Shown: positions 45,565 through 57,787 of the stretch, piece by piece
Layout: each line of letters opens with the position of its first letter
Position numbering within the stretch: the stretch's first letter is position 1
Source of the DNA: Gammaproteobacteria bacterium
GTDB taxonomy: Bacteria; Pseudomonadota; Gammaproteobacteria; Pseudomonadales; Pseudohongiellaceae
Assembly (NCBI GenBank): GCA_029245395.1
Contig: JAQWPL010000026.1
Location: 1 to 64,000 of the forward strand
Length of the DNA: 64,000 nt
Direction: 5' to 3'
Translations under genes and position numbers: made by a program
The notes under the pieces: generated by a model
Databases searched by the model: none
What the model was told of the DNA's origin: nothing
Seen by the model: only the letters and a program-made list of their open reading frames with translations

Positions 45565-48441
45565 ATGCTTGAGAATTTTCGCGAACAAATGCTTAAGTCC
45601 GGGCATATAGATGGCGGCAACCTCGATTATGTGGAAGGCTTGTACGAATCCTGGATACAACAACCAGATTCAATCCCTGAGGAATGGCAGCAGTATTTTA
45701 CCGATCTTCCGCAAGTGGAAGGTGGCAATGGCACTGATGTAAGCCATGAAGCCATTCTCAATCAGTTCAAGGGCTTGCCACGGCGCGGCATGGGTAATGT
45801 CCATGTTGTTACCAGTGCGACGCCTGGTAGTGAGGCCCATGAAGTCAAACAGGTTAGTGTTGTTCAACTGATGGCCTCTTACCGTGTGCGTGGTCATCAG
45901 CATGCCAATCTTGATCCACTGGGTCTGATGTTCAGGGCTAAAGTTCCTGATCTGGAACTGGTTTACCACCACCTGTCCGAAGCAGATATAAATACTGAAT
46001 TTGCTACTGAATCCCTTTATATAGAACAAGACAATGCCAAATTGGCAGACATTGTTTCCACCCTTGAAAGCATTTATTGCTCATCTATTGGTTATGAATA
46101 CATGGGCATTATCAGCATGGAAGAGCGCCGGTGGATTCAGGAACGTATTGAGCCTAACAAGGGCAAGCCGAATTTCAGCAAAGCGCAACGTTTACATATA
46201 CTGGAAAGACTGAATGCTGCCGAAGGCTTGGAAAAACACCTGGACGGTAAATTTCCCGGCACCAAACGCTTTGGTCTTGAAGGAGCCGAGAGTGCAATTC
46301 ATGCCCTGGATGACATCATCCAGCGCGCAGGTAAGCAAGGTACAAAAGAAATTGTAATGGGCATGGCTCATCGTGGTCGGCTCAATGTCCTGGTTAACAC
46401 CATGGGTAAAAATCCGACAGACCTGTTTTCTGAATTTGAAGGCAAGAAAGTGCATAAAACCTCCGGTGATGTGAAATACCATTCCGGGTTCTCCTCCAAC
46501 ATTATGACTGAGGGCGGTGAGGTTCACTGTAGCCTGGCATTCAATCCTTCCCATCTCGAAATTGTAGCGCCAGTAGTAGAAGGTTCAGTCAGGGCACGTC
46601 AGGACAGGCGCCAGGACACCGAAGGTGAAAGTGTGTTGCCGATCATCATTCATGGTGATGCAGCGTTTGCCGGGCAGGGAGTGGTAATGGAAACGTTCCA
46701 GATGTCACAGACTCGTGCTTACAAAACCGGTGGTACTGTCCATATTGTCCTGAATAACCAGGTGGGCTTCACTACATCCCGTCAAAACGATTCACGCTCA
46801 ACCGAATACTGTACTGATATAGCAAAAATGGTACAGGCACCTATTTTTCATGTGAATGGGGATGATCCGGAAGCCGTTTTGTTTGTCGCCCAACTGGCGC
46901 TGGATTACCGCACCAAATTTCACAAGGATGTCGTTGTGGACCTCATTTGTTACCGTCGTCGGGGTCATAATGAAACTGACGAGCCAACAACTACTCAGCC
47001 CTTGATGTACAAAAAGATCAAGAGTCATCCTTCAACACTCACACTGTATGCCCAAAAACTGGTTGCAGAAGGATTGTTGACGGAGCAGGCGGTTGAAAAG
47101 ATGTATAACAATTATCGCAAGTCTCTGGATGAAGGGACTCACATGGTGAAATCCCTGGTGCATGTGCCGAACACAGCCTTGTTTGTGGACTGGAAACCTT
47201 TTCTTGGCCATTCCTGGGATATGCCCTGTGAAACCAATCTACATATCACTCACCTGAAGGCGCTGGCAGAAAGACTGGTGGCCATTCCTGAAGGATTCGA
47301 ACCCAATCGACAGGTGAAAAAATTGCTTGAAGGCAGAGCGAAAATGGCAATGGGGGAGCAACCGATTGACTGGGGATTTGCTGAATGTCTCGCTTATGCC
47401 AGTCTGGTAGCAGACAATTATAAGGTGCGCATAACAGGACAGGATGTGTGCCGCGGCACTTTTTCCCATCGCCACGCTGTTTTGCGTGATCAGATAACTG
47501 GCAGGAGTTATGTCTCGCTAAGTCATATCTCCGAATCGCAGCGCAAGTTTGTGATTTTCGATTCATTATTGTCAGAAGAAGCCGTTCTGGCCTTTGAATT
47601 TGGCTATGCCAGCACACGCCCCGACGCTCTGGTGATCTGGGAAGCGCAGTTTGGTGACTTTGCCAATGGTGCGCAGGTTGTGATCGACCAGTTTGTCACC
47701 AGTTGTGAATACAAGTGGGGCAGATTGTGTGGTTTAACCATGCTACTGCCTCATGGTTATGAAGGGCAGGGGCCAGAGCATTCTTCGGCTCGCCTGGAGC
47801 GTTTCCTGCAAATGTGTGCAGAAAAGAATATACAGGTGTGCATACCGACTACACCTTCCCAGGTTTTTCATATGTTGCGCAGGCAAATGATCAGGCCGTT
47901 ACGCAAACCGTTGATTGTGATGACGCCAAAGAGTCTGCTACGCCATCCGGAAGCAGTATCCTCGTTGACAGAATTGTCAGAAGGCAGATTTGAGATGGTG
48001 TTGGATGAAACTGATAGTGATATTGAGCCGGCAGGCGTCAAACGCATCGTTCTTTGTAGCGGCAAAATCTACTATGACTTGCGAGCAAAGCGACGCGAAG
48101 AAGGTATTAAGGATGTAGTAATAATTCGCCTTGAACAGTTGTATCCCTTTCCAAAAGATTTGCTTCATACAGTACTTAAGCAATACAAACATTATGAGGA
48201 AGTGGTCTGGTGCCAGGAAGAACCCCAAAATATGGGGGCGTGGTTTCCAAGCCAGCACCATATGGAAAATGTTATCCGCAGGAAACATCCCAACATAGAG
48301 CTGATCTATGCGGGGCGCCCAGCCTCAGCTGCACCGGCAGGAGGATATATGGAATTGCATATGAAGCGCCAGGATCTAATAGTCAGACAGGCACTGGGCA
48401 TTGTAGAAGCGGATCAAGAGTTTGAATTAGATATTGGATAG
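45565..48441 (+). CDS. sucA: 2-oxoglutarate dehydrogenase E1 component SucA
   Basis: A 958-residue thiamine-diphosphate enzyme that decarboxylates 2-oxoglutarate and transfers succinyl to SucB. The N-terminal helix YVEGLYESWIQQPDSIPEEWQQYF is the usual E2/E3-contact region. The TDP/Mg site is in IIHGDAAFAGQGVVMET followed by LNNQVGFTTS. The C-terminus with QEEPQNMGAWF and YAGRPASAAPAGGYM is complete. Slightly longer than E. coli SucA. Confidence 0.97.
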   Translation: MLENFREQMLKSGHIDGGNLDYVEGLYESWIQQPDSIPEEWQQYFTDLPQVEGGNGTDVSHEAILNQFKGLPRRGMGNVHVVTSATPGSEAHEVKQVSVVQLMASYRVRGHQHANLDPLGLMFRAKVPDLELVYHHLSEADINTEFATESLYIEQDNAKLADIVSTLESIYCSSIGYEYMGIISMEERRWIQERIEPNKGKPNFSKAQRLHILERLNAAEGLEKHLDGKFPGTKRFGLEGAESAIHALDDIIQRAGKQGTKEIVMGMAHRGRLNVLVNTMGKNPTDLFSEFEGKKVHKTSGDVKYHSGFSSNIMTEGGEVHCSLAFNPSHLEIVAPVVEGSVRARQDRRQDTEGESVLPIIIHGDAAFAGQGVVMETFQMSQTRAYKTGGTVHIVLNNQVGFTTSRQNDSRSTEYCTDIAKMVQAPIFHVNGDDPEAVLFVAQLALDYRTKFHKDVVVDLICYRRRGHNETDEPTTTQPLMYKKIKSHPSTLTLYAQKLVAEGLLTEQAVEKMYNNYRKSLDEGTHMVKSLVHVPNTALFVDWKPFLGHSWDMPCETNLHITHLKALAERLVAIPEGFEPNRQVKKLLEGRAKMAMGEQPIDWGFAECLAYASLVADNYKVRITGQDVCRGTFSHRHAVLRDQITGRSYVSLSHISESQRKFVIFDSLLSEEAVLAFEFGYASTRPDALVIWEAQFGDFANGAQVVIDQFVTSCEYKWGRLCGLTMLLPHGYEGQGPEHSSARLERFLQMCAEKNIQVCIPTTPSQVFHMLRRQMIRPLRKPLIVMTPKSLLRHPEAVSSLTELSEGRFEMVLDETDSDIEPAGVKRIVLCSGKIYYDLRAKRREEGIKDVVIIRLEQLYPFPKDLLHTVLKQYKHYEEVVWCQEEPQNMGAWFPSQHHMENVIRRKHPNIELIYAGRPASAAPAGGYMELHMKRQDLIVRQALGIVEADQEFELDIG

Positions 48442-48536
48442 AGCAGCAATATCAGAGTAGGGCAGGGTCGACCCGCTGATCGCTCTAGTCTGAACAATCA
48501 GAAAACTTAAGAAATAGACAGAGATAGAGAATCGAC

Positions 48537-49820
48537 ATGACAACTGAAATCAAAGCCCCAACTTTGCCTGAATCAGTCCCTGATGGCACCATCGCCACTT
48601 GGTACAAGCAACCCGGTGAAAGTGCCTCAAGGGACGAGTTGCTTGTGGATATCGAGACCGACAAGGTTGTTCTGGAAGTGGTGGCGCCAGCAGATGGTGT
48701 CCTGAAAGATATCAAGAAAGCAGAAGGGGATACGATAGTCAGTAATGAAGTGTTGGCTGTGTTTGAGGAAGGAGAAATCTCACAAAAGTCGGCTTCTGGA
48801 GTCAGCACTGATAAGCAAGCCTCGGCAGCCAGTTCCACTGCTTCTGCAGAAAACGTTGCCCCTGCTGCAGTTCTTGTCGAAGCGGCGGTCGACAAGAGCG
48901 CTGAAGAAGTATTGATGAGCCCGGCTGCACGTAAACTGGTGGAAGAGAATAGTATCAATCCCAATCAGGTGCCCAGTTCAGGTAAAGATGGACGTGTGAC
49001 CAAAGAAGACGTAGTGAATTTTCTGAAGGAGTCAAAGTCGGCTCCAGCTTCGGAACTATCTACACCCCCTGCTGCAGCACCTGTTGCCTCTGCTCCCTCT
49101 CAAACAGTTAATGGCAACAGATCAGAACAGCGAGTTCCGATGACACGGCTGCGTGCCAAAGTGGCCGAACGTCTGCTGCAGGCGTCGCAAACTACTGCCA
49201 TGCTAACCACTTTCAATGAAGTGAACATGGAAGCGGTAATGAATTTGCGAAACAAGTACAAGGATGCCTTTGAAAAACGGCATGATGGAACAAGGCTGGG
49301 ATTTATGTCCTTTTTTGTACGTGCCAGTATTGAAGCACTGAAACAGTTTCCAGCCGTGAACGCGTCCCTGGATGGTAATGACATTATTTATCACGGTTAT
49401 CAGGATATCGGGGTTGCAGTCTCTTCACCCAGGGGCCTGGTTGTGCCGGTCTTGCGAGATGCTGACGCTCTAAGCATTGCAGATATTGAATGCACTATTC
49501 GAGATTTAGGGCTCAAGGCCCGTAACGGAAAATTGGCCATTGAAGAAATGACAGGTGGCACCTTTACTATTTCCAATGGCGGTGTTTTTGGCTCTCTATT
49601 GTCGACGCCTATTCTGAATCCGCCGCAAACGGCCATACTCGGGATGCACAAGATTCAAGAGCGACCAATGGCTGTGAACGGAAAAGTAAAAATACAGCCG
49701 ATGATGTATCTCGCCTTGTCCTATGATCATCGAATGATAGATGGCAAAGAAGCAGTTCAGTTCCTGGTAACTATTAAGGATTTGCTCGAAGACCCGGCCC
49801 GAATATTTTTGGAAGTCTAG
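48537..49820 (+). CDS. sucB: Dihydrolipoyllysine succinyltransferase E2 component SucB
   Basis: A 427-residue core subunit. It has one lipoyl domain (1-~80, lipoyl-lysine K43 in [10 protein letters not shown]), an Ala/Ser-rich linker, a peripheral-subunit binding domain ([20 protein letters not shown], then [15 protein letters not shown]), a second linker, and a catalytic domain ending in [16 protein letters not shown] (His and Asp). It assembles the complex between sucA and lpd. Order sucA-sucB-lpd is conserved. Confidence 0.97.
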   Translation: MTTEIKAPTLPESVPDGTIATWYKQPGESASRDELLVDIETDKVVLEVVAPADGVLKDIKKAEGDTIVSNEVLAVFEEGEISQKSASGVSTDKQASAASSTASAENVAPAAVLVEAAVDKSAEEVLMSPAARKLVEENSINPNQVPSSGKDGRVTKEDVVNFLKESKSAPASELSTPPAAAPVASAPSQTVNGNRSEQRVPMTRLRAKVAERLLQASQTTAMLTTFNEVNMEAVMNLRNKYKDAFEKRHDGTRLGFMSFFVRASIEALKQFPAVNASLDGNDIIYHGYQDIGVAVSSPRGLVVPVLRDADALSIADIECTIRDLGLKARNGKLAIEEMTGGTFTISNGGVFGSLLSTPILNPPQTAILGMHKIQERPMAVNGKVKIQPMMYLALSYDHRMIDGKEAVQFLVTIKDLLEDPARIFLEV

Positions 49821-49913
49821 GGCAGGCCAGAACAAATCGTAAGTGTGCACGATGATACGCTCGATGACTCAACTTTTGATTCAAAACACAGAAGACAAAA
49901 TAGTTAGGAATAA

Positions 49914-51356
<1,443 letters not shown>

Positions 51357-51423
51357 TAGCCACAAGGTCGCACTGCGTGTGCCTAATTAACAGTTAACTA
51401 ACCAAACGGACTAAACCAGAAAA

Positions 51424-52584
51424 ATGAATTTACACGAATACCAGGCCAAAAAATTATTTGCCGATTACGGCTTGCCAGTGTCCAAGGGCGTTGCCTGTGA
51501 GAATGCTAAAGAGGCTGTGGATGCAGCCCGTCAATTGGGCGGTGACAAGTGGATCATCAAGGCGCAGGTCCATGCCGGTGGACGCGGTAAGGCGGGTGGT
51601 GTGAAGCTGGTTTCCAGTGCTCAGGAGATTGAGGATTTTGCCCAACAGTGGCTCGGTAATCGTCTTGTTACCTATCAGACAGACAAGGACGGTCAGCCGG
51701 TTTATAAAATCCTGATAGAAGAATGTTCCGACATTGAGCAAGAGCTTTACCTGGGCGCTGTTGTTGATCGTGGTTCCAGGCGTATCGTTTTCATGGCATC
51801 TACTGAAGGTGGGGTAGAAATTGAAAAAGTAGCCCATGAGACGCCGGAAAAAATTCTGCGTGCCACTATAGATCCACTCACTGGAGCTTTGCCTTTCCAG
51901 GCTAGAGAAATGGCTTTTCAGCTTGGCTTATCCGGTGATCAGGTCAAGCAGTTCACCAGTATATTTCTTGGTCTGGCAAAGATGTTTGTGAAATGTGATT
52001 TGGCGCTTCTTGAAATCAATCCTTTGGTTATCACTAAAGCAGGGGATTTACTTTGCCTGGATGCGAAACTGAATATTGATGGCAATGCGTTGTATCGTCA
52101 TCCCAAGTTGAAGGAGATGCATGATCCAACTCAGGATGACGAACGTGAAGTGCATGCAGCGAATTGGGATCTGAATTACGTCGCTCTGGACGGCAGTATA
52201 GGCTGTATGGTCAATGGGGCTGGTCTGGCAATGGGCACTATGGATGTCGTCAAACTTCATGGTGGTGAGCCTGCCAACTTTCTGGATGTAGGTGGCGGTG
52301 CGACGAAAGAGAGAGTGTCAGAAGCGTTCAAGATCATATTGTCTGATGAAAATGTAAAAGCTGTATTAGTCAATATATTTGGCGGCATCGTTCGCTGTGA
52401 TCTGATTGCAGAAGGTATTGTGGGTGCGGTTGAAGAAGTTGGTGTCGAAGTGCCGGTTGTAGTGAGACTGGAAGGTAATAATGCCGAGCTTGGCAAAAAG
52501 GTACTGTCAGAAAGCGGTTTAAACATTATAGCAGCGGACAGCCTTGCTGAAGCGGCCAAGGCAGCTGTAGAAGCAGCAGGATAA
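51424..52584 (+). CDS. sucC: Succinyl-CoA ligase beta subunit SucC
   Basis: A 386-residue ATP-grasp subunit. It starts [22 protein letters not shown] and contains [19 protein letters not shown] nucleotide-binding segment is [27 protein letters not shown], and the CoA/phosphate-side segment is [19 protein letters not shown]. With SucD it makes succinate and ATP (or GTP) from succinyl-CoA. It lies 67 bases after lpd and 32 before sucD. Confidence 0.97.
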   Translation: MNLHEYQAKKLFADYGLPVSKGVACENAKEAVDAARQLGGDKWIIKAQVHAGGRGKAGGVKLVSSAQEIEDFAQQWLGNRLVTYQTDKDGQPVYKILIEECSDIEQELYLGAVVDRGSRRIVFMASTEGGVEIEKVAHETPEKILRATIDPLTGALPFQAREMAFQLGLSGDQVKQFTSIFLGLAKMFVKCDLALLEINPLVITKAGDLLCLDAKLNIDGNALYRHPKLKEMHDPTQDDEREVHAANWDLNYVALDGSIGCMVNGAGLAMGTMDVVKLHGGEPANFLDVGGGATKERVSEAFKIILSDENVKAVLVNIFGGIVRCDLIAEGIVGAVEEVGVEVPVVVRLEGNNAELGKKVLSESGLNIIAADSLAEAAKAAVEAAG

Positions 52585-52616
52585 CAATTTAGTAGTTAAT
52601 TCGCGGGAAATATCGA

Positions 52617-53489
52617 ATGAGTATTTTGATTAACAAGGACACCAAAGTAATCTGTCAGGGTTTCACCGGCTCCCAGGGGACTTATCACTCTGAACAGGCG
52701 ATTGAGTATGGCACCAACATGGTTGGTGGTGTCACTCCTGGTAAAGGGGCTCAAGTACACCTCGATTTGCCGGTTTTCAATACTGTCAGTGATGCGGTCA
52801 GGGAAACCGGCGCAGAGGCTTCTGTGATCTATGTGCCGGCACCGTTTTGCAAGGATTCAATTCTCGAAGCGGCTTTTGCAGGTATTGGCCTGATTGTCTG
52901 TATCACTGAAGGCATACCGACCCTGGATATGTTGGAAGTTAAAGTGAAGTGTGATGAGTTGGGAGTCAGGCTTATTGGACCGAATTGCCCTGGAGTAATT
53001 ACGCCCGGTGAATCCAAGATAGGTATTATGCCTGGCCACATTCATCTTCCAGGCAAGGTTGGCATTGTTTCTCGTTCAGGCACACTGACCTATGAAGCGG
53101 TGAAACAGACTACAGACTACGGTTTCGGCCAGTCTACTTGTGTTGGTATCGGCGGAGATTCCATACCAGGCTCCAGTTTCATCGATATTCTGGCATTGCT
53201 GGAAGCAGATGCCCAGACAGAAGCTATTGTGATGATTGGTGAGATTGGTGGTTCAGCCGAAGAAGAGGCGGCTCTGTTCATCAAGGAAAATGTCAGTAAA
53301 CCGGTAGTTTCCTATATAGCAGGTGTTACTGCACCTGCCGGGAAACGCATGGGCCATGCCGGTGCGATCATTTCCGGGGGCAAAGGTACAGCTGACGAGA
53401 AGTTTGCTGCACTTAATGATGCTGGCGTGACTACTGTACGCAGCCTCGCCGAAATCGGTGAAGGACTGAAAAAAGCAGCGGGCTGGTGA
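52617..53489 (+). CDS. sucD: Succinyl-CoA ligase alpha subunit SucD
   Basis: A 290-residue subunit with the CoA-binding Rossmann fold ([34 protein letters not shown]-like segment) and the phosphohistidine loop [24 protein letters not shown] at 52617. It closes the sdh-suc operon, with a terminator 40 bases on. Confidence 0.97.
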   Translation: MSILINKDTKVICQGFTGSQGTYHSEQAIEYGTNMVGGVTPGKGAQVHLDLPVFNTVSDAVRETGAEASVIYVPAPFCKDSILEAAFAGIGLIVCITEGIPTLDMLEVKVKCDELGVRLIGPNCPGVITPGESKIGIMPGHIHLPGKVGIVSRSGTLTYEAVKQTTDYGFGQSTCVGIGGDSIPGSSFIDILALLEADAQTEAIVMIGEIGGSAEEEAALFIKENVSKPVVSYIAGVTAPAGKRMGHAGAIISGGKGTADEKFAALNDAGVTTVRSLAEIGEGLKKAAGW

Positions 53490-53528
53490 TTGACTGAAAA
53501 GTCATAATAATATTCCTTCCCTATAACA

Positions 53529-53558
53529 TAGCCGCCTCTTTTCAGGGGCTTTTTTTTG
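53529..53558 (+). terminator. Rho-independent terminator of the sdh-suc operon
   Basis: Hairpin AGCC(g)CCT / AGGGGCT with one bulge and a CTTTTC loop, then T8, about 40 bases after the sucD stop. Confidence 0.75.
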
Positions 53559-53919
53559 TTGAAATTGGCCTGAATTATCAAGCTTAAATTTAGATTAGAA
53601 TCGCGCTAATATCCTTTGAAAAATTTAGGATTTAAAGTGTTCAATCTAAAGGCGGTATTTGATATGCTGTGCCGCCTTAGGGAATAAGGAGAAATTCAGG
53701 GAAGAATACATATAAGCGTATTTAAAGAATTGTTGGTTCGAAAGATCCAAAACTGGATTAAAATTAAGGTGATTGACCTTCGGATTAGACTTTTGCGAAT
53801 CTTCCTGCGTCAAAATGTAATAATTCTGCATAAGACAGAGTAAATTGCTGGATGTCGGATGAGAGATTGGAAGTCTGTTCATCTTTTTGTTAGATTTTCT
53901 AAAATAAGTGGGATTACAC
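53559..53919 (+). promoter_or_regulatory. Upstream region of the TonB-type operon, with inverted repeat
   Basis: About 360 AT-rich bases without a supportable gene. An inverted repeat AAGGCGG / CCGCCTT with a 16-base loop lies at 53649-53678 and is followed by GGGAATAAGGAG. It could be an operator or a leader hairpin. A weak promoter, TTGCGA at 53794 with TGTAAT 17 bases on, is possible. I searched by eye for a Fur box and did not see a good one. Confidence 0.4.
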
Positions 53920-54714
53920 ATGAACTACCATCGTTTAAAGCAAAGGATTCTTGTTCCTTTATTAGTATTGCCCTTGGTATTTGGTTTCTTTACAGCGTCT
54001 GCTCAAGATACTGTTATAGACACCAGTATCCTAGACAGGGCCAATGAGGCAGCTGGACGGGCAATGGCCGCAGCAGCACAAGCACAGACTCGTATCAATC
54101 AGCTTTCGGATGAAGCGGACCAACTGGTCCAGGAATACCGTGAAGTCACAAAAATTGTTGACGGTCTGGAAGTTTATAATGCTGGCTTTCGCCGCACTAT
54201 AGCCGAGCAGGAACGTACTATTGCTGAGTATGAATTGTCCATTGAAGGAGCCGCCGCTCTACAAAGGCAGGTTCCTCCCTTAATGGAAAGGATGATGGTT
54301 GCCATCGAGCAATTTGTTGACCTGGATTTACCTTTTCTAATTGATACAAGGAAGTCGCGGCTTGAACTTATTCGTGGCACCTTTGATGATTCCAGCGTTA
54401 ACGTCGCAGAGAAATTCCGCCTGGTTCTGGCGGCATATCAGCAAGAGATCAATTACGGTCGAGTTATGGAACATTACACCGATACTCTTGAAATAGGCGG
54501 CATTGATCGTGATGTTGATATTCTTCGAGTTGGCCGCGTGGCGTTGTTATATCAGACCAGCGACCAGACAGAGACTGGCGTGTGGGATAAGACATCCACT
54601 CAATGGGTAACACTTGATGATGTATATCGACGTCCTGTCGCCAACGGAATTCGGATGGCCAAGCAGGAGGCCACCATTGAAATTCTTGAACTACCAATAG
54701 CAGCGCCGGAGTAA
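53920..54714 (+). CDS. DUF3450-family periplasmic protein of the TonB/TtpC operon
   Basis: A 264-residue secreted protein: signal peptide about 1-29 (ends TASAQ), then a coiled-coil region (about 45-115, AAAAQAQTRINQLSDEADQL and later heptads) and a globular end. DUF3450 proteins are almost always the first gene of TtpC-type TonB clusters in Vibrio and Shewanella relatives, as here. They are thought to act in the periplasm with TtpC; the mechanism is not known. ATG at 53920 has a ribosome site (GTGGGA); a GTG at 53908 would add four residues. The next gene starts six bases on. Confidence 0.85.
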   Translation: MNYHRLKQRILVPLLVLPLVFGFFTASAQDTVIDTSILDRANEAAGRAMAAAAQAQTRINQLSDEADQLVQEYREVTKIVDGLEVYNAGFRRTIAEQERTIAEYELSIEGAAALQRQVPPLMERMMVAIEQFVDLDLPFLIDTRKSRLELIRGTFDDSSVNVAEKFRLVLAAYQQEINYGRVMEHYTDTLEIGGIDRDVDILRVGRVALLYQTSDQTETGVWDKTSTQWVTLDDVYRRPVANGIRMAKQEATIEILELPIAAPE

Positions 54715-54720
54715 GCAGTC

Positions 54721-56109
54721 ATGAGAATTAATAATATTATTACTAAAACAGTGACAACATCAGTCTTGTGTCTTTCTGCGGTATTTGCTTTTGGCCAGCA
54801 ACAGGCTGCCAACCTCGATGATCTTCTTGCTCTGGTTGAAAGCGCTACTTTGAGTGAAACCGAAGAGCATCAACAGCGCATGCAGCAGTTCCAGTCTAAT
54901 GTAAATCAGCGTCAGGCCCTGCTGAATGAAATGATTGAGCGCAGAGAAACAGAAGAACGTATTTCTGTAGACCTGGAAAATACCTACAACCAGAACGAAA
55001 TACTCAAAGCTCAACGCTTTGAAACTCTGCAGGAACGTCTAGGCGACCTGGATGAGTTATTTGGCACTATTGCCGGTGTTGTTGGTGATACTCGAAGCCA
55101 GTTTGAAGCGTCTCTGGTTTCTGCAGAGTATCCTGGTCGTGAGGACTTTCTGACTGAACTGGCAGACATTATGGCCAGTGAATCACAACTACCCAGCATT
55201 GAGCAGTTGGAAAGGTTGTGGTTTAACCTGTTACAGGAAATGACTGAGTCCGCCAATGTCACACGATTTACAACGAATGTGGCACAGCCTGACGGCACTC
55301 AGAATAACCAGGAAGTAGTACGAGTTGGATCCTACAATATCGTTTCTTCTGGTCAGTACCTGGAATTTGACGCCAACACCAAGCGCCTGAGTGTTCTGCC
55401 CAGCCAGCCAGCCAATTACACAGGTACAGCAGCCGATATCGAGGCAGCTACAGGTGGTTTTACAATGGTAGGTATCGATCCTACCGGTCCAACAGGCGGT
55501 TCTTACCTGGCAGCCCTGATCAGCTCACCGTCTTTCCGTGAAAGATATTGGGAGCAAGGGCGCACTATCGGGCAGATCATTATCTTTGTAGGCCTGTTTG
55601 CAACCTTATTGGCAGTAGAAAGGATGATTACCCTGACTATGGTGAACGCCAGGGTGAAACGCCAGCTTAAAAACCCCGATCGTCCAAGCAAGAAAAATCC
55701 ACTGGGTCGCGTCTTGATGGTGTACGAAGCTGACAAGAACATGGATATTGAAACCCTGGAGCTGAAACTAGGAGAAGCTATTTTGCTGGAAACGCCGCCA
55801 CTTGAGCGCTTCCTGACACTGCTGAAGATTATCGCTACAGTGGCCCCATTGGGCGGACTGCTTGGTACAGTTACCGGTATGATTACTGTGTTCCAGGCAA
55901 TTACCCTGTTTGGTACTGGTGACCCACAAATCATGGCAGGCGGTATTTCCGGCGCCCTGGTAACAACAGTACTTGGTATTGTTGTGGCTATCCCGACTAT
56001 TCTGTTCCATACCATTGTAAAATCACGCTCTGACCAGGTGATTCATATAATGGAAGAGCAGGCCACCGGGATTATTGCAAGGCGATCCGAAGCGGGTGCA
56101 GCAGCTTAA
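54721..56109 (+). CDS. TtpC-like MotA/TolQ/ExbB proton-channel protein with long periplasmic extension
   Basis: A 462-residue protein. A signal peptide (about 1-24) leads into a large periplasmic domain with coiled coils (about 30-140) and a beta-rich part (to ~270). Then comes a membrane helix (TIGQIIIFVGLFATLLAVERMI) and an ExbB/TolQ core with two helices: APLGGLLGTVTGMITVFQAI, then a GALVTTVLGIVVAIPTILFH segment. TtpC is needed for TonB2-dependent iron uptake in Vibrio. The extension makes it much larger than ExbB. It sits between DUF3450 and exbB. Confidence 0.88.
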   Translation: MRINNIITKTVTTSVLCLSAVFAFGQQQAANLDDLLALVESATLSETEEHQQRMQQFQSNVNQRQALLNEMIERRETEERISVDLENTYNQNEILKAQRFETLQERLGDLDELFGTIAGVVGDTRSQFEASLVSAEYPGREDFLTELADIMASESQLPSIEQLERLWFNLLQEMTESANVTRFTTNVAQPDGTQNNQEVVRVGSYNIVSSGQYLEFDANTKRLSVLPSQPANYTGTAADIEAATGGFTMVGIDPTGPTGGSYLAALISSPSFRERYWEQGRTIGQIIIFVGLFATLLAVERMITLTMVNARVKRQLKNPDRPSKKNPLGRVLMVYEADKNMDIETLELKLGEAILLETPPLERFLTLLKIIATVAPLGGLLGTVTGMITVFQAITLFGTGDPQIMAGGISGALVTTVLGIVVAIPTILFHTIVKSRSDQVIHIMEEQATGIIARRSEAGAAA

Positions 56110-56150
56110 GCTAGCTATAATTGATAGCAGAAAAAGCTGGAGAATAGCTT

Positions 56151-56684
56151 ATGTTTGATACACTCATTTTAAGTTTCGAGTCCATCGGTGCCTTCATGGA
56201 CAGGGGTGGCCCTGTCCTGAATCTCATCGCCATTTTGCTTTTTGTTAAATGGACTCTGATGATTGAACGCTTCTGGTTTCTCAGGACAGTGCATAAAACG
56301 AATGTGGTTGCTGCATTGACTGAATGGGAAGCCAGAACGGACAAGAAATCATGGAACGCCCATGCCATCAGGCAGGAACTTGTTTCCCGAGTTACCTTAG
56401 ATCTAAGATCTACAATACCTGTGATTGAAGTGCTGGTAGTTGTGTGTCCACTGTTTGGGCTGCTGGGCACTGTAACGGGTATGATCGAAGTCTTCTATGT
56501 CATGGCTGTAACTGGTGGTGGTGATGCTAAACAAATGTCAGGTGGTGTAGCCAGAGCGACTATACCCACCATGGCCGGCATGGTGGGCGCCCTGTCAGGA
56601 ATTTTCGCGAGTACTATGCTGAAAGTGCGTACCAACCGCGAATTGCAACTACTGGAAGATCACTTGGAAATTCAGCACGCTTGA
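56151..56684 (+). CDS. exbB: ExbB/TolQ-family proton channel subunit
   Basis: A 177-residue MotA/TolQ/ExbB protein of the short TonB2-associated type. It has three helices: about 14-35, 85-110 (IEVLVVVCPLFGLLGTVTGMIEVF) and 125-150 (ATIPTMAGMVGALSGIFASTML). The pore-lining motif LLGTVTGMI is intact. With ExbD it uses the proton gradient to drive TonB. It lies 41 bases after ttpC and 66 before exbD. Confidence 0.92.
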   Translation: MFDTLILSFESIGAFMDRGGPVLNLIAILLFVKWTLMIERFWFLRTVHKTNVVAALTEWEARTDKKSWNAHAIRQELVSRVTLDLRSTIPVIEVLVVVCPLFGLLGTVTGMIEVFYVMAVTGGGDAKQMSGGVARATIPTMAGMVGALSGIFASTMLKVRTNRELQLLEDHLEIQHA

Positions 56685-56750
56685 TACTGTTCTTATCAAT
56701 AATAAGGGTAAAAACCAGTATCAAAAAGCAGGAAAAACATTGGAAAAACT

Positions 56751-57155
56751 ATGAAAGGTTTTGGAAAAAATAAAGAAGAAGAACAGGCAGGTGAAATAGA
56801 CCTGACACCAATGCTGGATGTGGTGTTTATCCTGTTGATTTTTTTTATCGTTACCTCTGTTTTTGTGAAAGAAGCAGGTTATGAAATTAATTATCCAGAA
56901 GCTACGATGGTGGATGGTGTGGATGGAGAACCGATACTTATGGCCATCACGCCCATTGGAGAGATATGGATGGATGGCGATATTATTCCACCCAGAAACT
57001 TACGGCTTCGTATAGAGCAGCGACTGGCAGAATCGCCGAATGCCGCTGTTGTTATCCAGGCAGACCAGAATGCACCTAATGAATTCGTTCTGATGATTAT
57101 GAATGCTGCCCGTGAAGCGTCAGCTCCCAGTGTACAAATTGCTGCAGAGGAATAG
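56751..57155 (+). CDS. exbD: ExbD/TolR-family protein
   Basis: A 134-residue protein with one N-terminal membrane helix. EIDLTPMLDVVFILLIFFIV contains the essential membrane Asp (as in Asp25 of E. coli ExbD). The periplasmic domain is LRIEQRLAESPNAAVVIQAD. It partners ExbB in the proton channel. The tonB start is three bases past its stop. Confidence 0.94.
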   Translation: MKGFGKNKEEEQAGEIDLTPMLDVVFILLIFFIVTSVFVKEAGYEINYPEATMVDGVDGEPILMAITPIGEIWMDGDIIPPRNLRLRIEQRLAESPNAAVVIQADQNAPNEFVLMIMNAAREASAPSVQIAAEE

Positions 57156-57158
57156 AGT

Positions 57159-57776
57159 ATGATGAGAATAGTTAATCTTGGTGTCGCGGTTGTTTTTGCA
57201 GCCGGTGTCACTTTTGCCCTGTTTTTTTTAATGCAATTTCTGATTTCCATGGATGCGACTGAACCTGAACAGGGAGAGGGCCGCAAAATTGCTGATATCA
57301 CCATGCCTGAAATCGAACTTGAAGTTCAGCGTCAGGAACCTAAACCTGAAGAACCTGATGTACCAGAAGAAATTCCGGATTTACCAACACCAGATATATC
57401 CCTGGATGCGCCGACAGGCGAAGGATTTAATATTGACCGTGTTGATGTGGACATGTCGGGGCTCGATAACAACGCCTCTATATCTGCCAGCGATTCGGAA
57501 ATGCTACCGATTGTGACTATGGAGCCACAGTATCCCCAGCGTGCTGCTTCCAGAGGGATAGAGGGTTGGTGCCTGGTGTCTTTTACAGTGACTGCGCAAG
57601 GGACTGTTGATTCGGACAGTATTATTGTTCTCGATGCTGATCCGCCGAATATATTTGATTCATCTTCTCGCAGGGCAGTATCCCGGTTTAAATTCAACGC
57701 ACGCGTTTCTGATGGCGAACCTATTTCGGTTCCAGGTGTCAGATATCTGTTTCGCTACAACTTGGCTGAAGAATAA
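57159..57776 (+). CDS. tonB: TonB-family energy transducer (TonB2 type)
   Basis: A 205-residue protein: N-terminal membrane helix (about 7-28), a Pro/Glu-rich periplasmic spacer (QRQEPKPEEPDVPEEIPDLP), and a C-terminal TonB domain (EPQYPQRAASRGIEGWCLVSF, then DSSSRRAVSRFKFNARVSDG). It transfers energy from ExbB-ExbD to outer-membrane receptors. The spacer is short, as in TonB2 proteins. No TonB-dependent receptor lies nearby, so its client is unknown. The next gene is 11 bases on. Confidence 0.92.
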   Translation: MMRIVNLGVAVVFAAGVTFALFFLMQFLISMDATEPEQGEGRKIADITMPEIELEVQRQEPKPEEPDVPEEIPDLPTPDISLDAPTGEGFNIDRVDVDMSGLDNNASISASDSEMLPIVTMEPQYPQRAASRGIEGWCLVSFTVTAQGTVDSDSIIVLDADPPNIFDSSSRRAVSRFKFNARVSDGEPISVPGVRYLFRYNLAEE

Positions 57777-57787
57777 GAGAGAGAATT

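Noticed and set aside
53559-53919. Fur box upstream of the TonB operon
   Set aside because: No 19-base match to the GATAATGATAATCATTATC pattern could be found by eye; the AT-rich stretches match by chance only.
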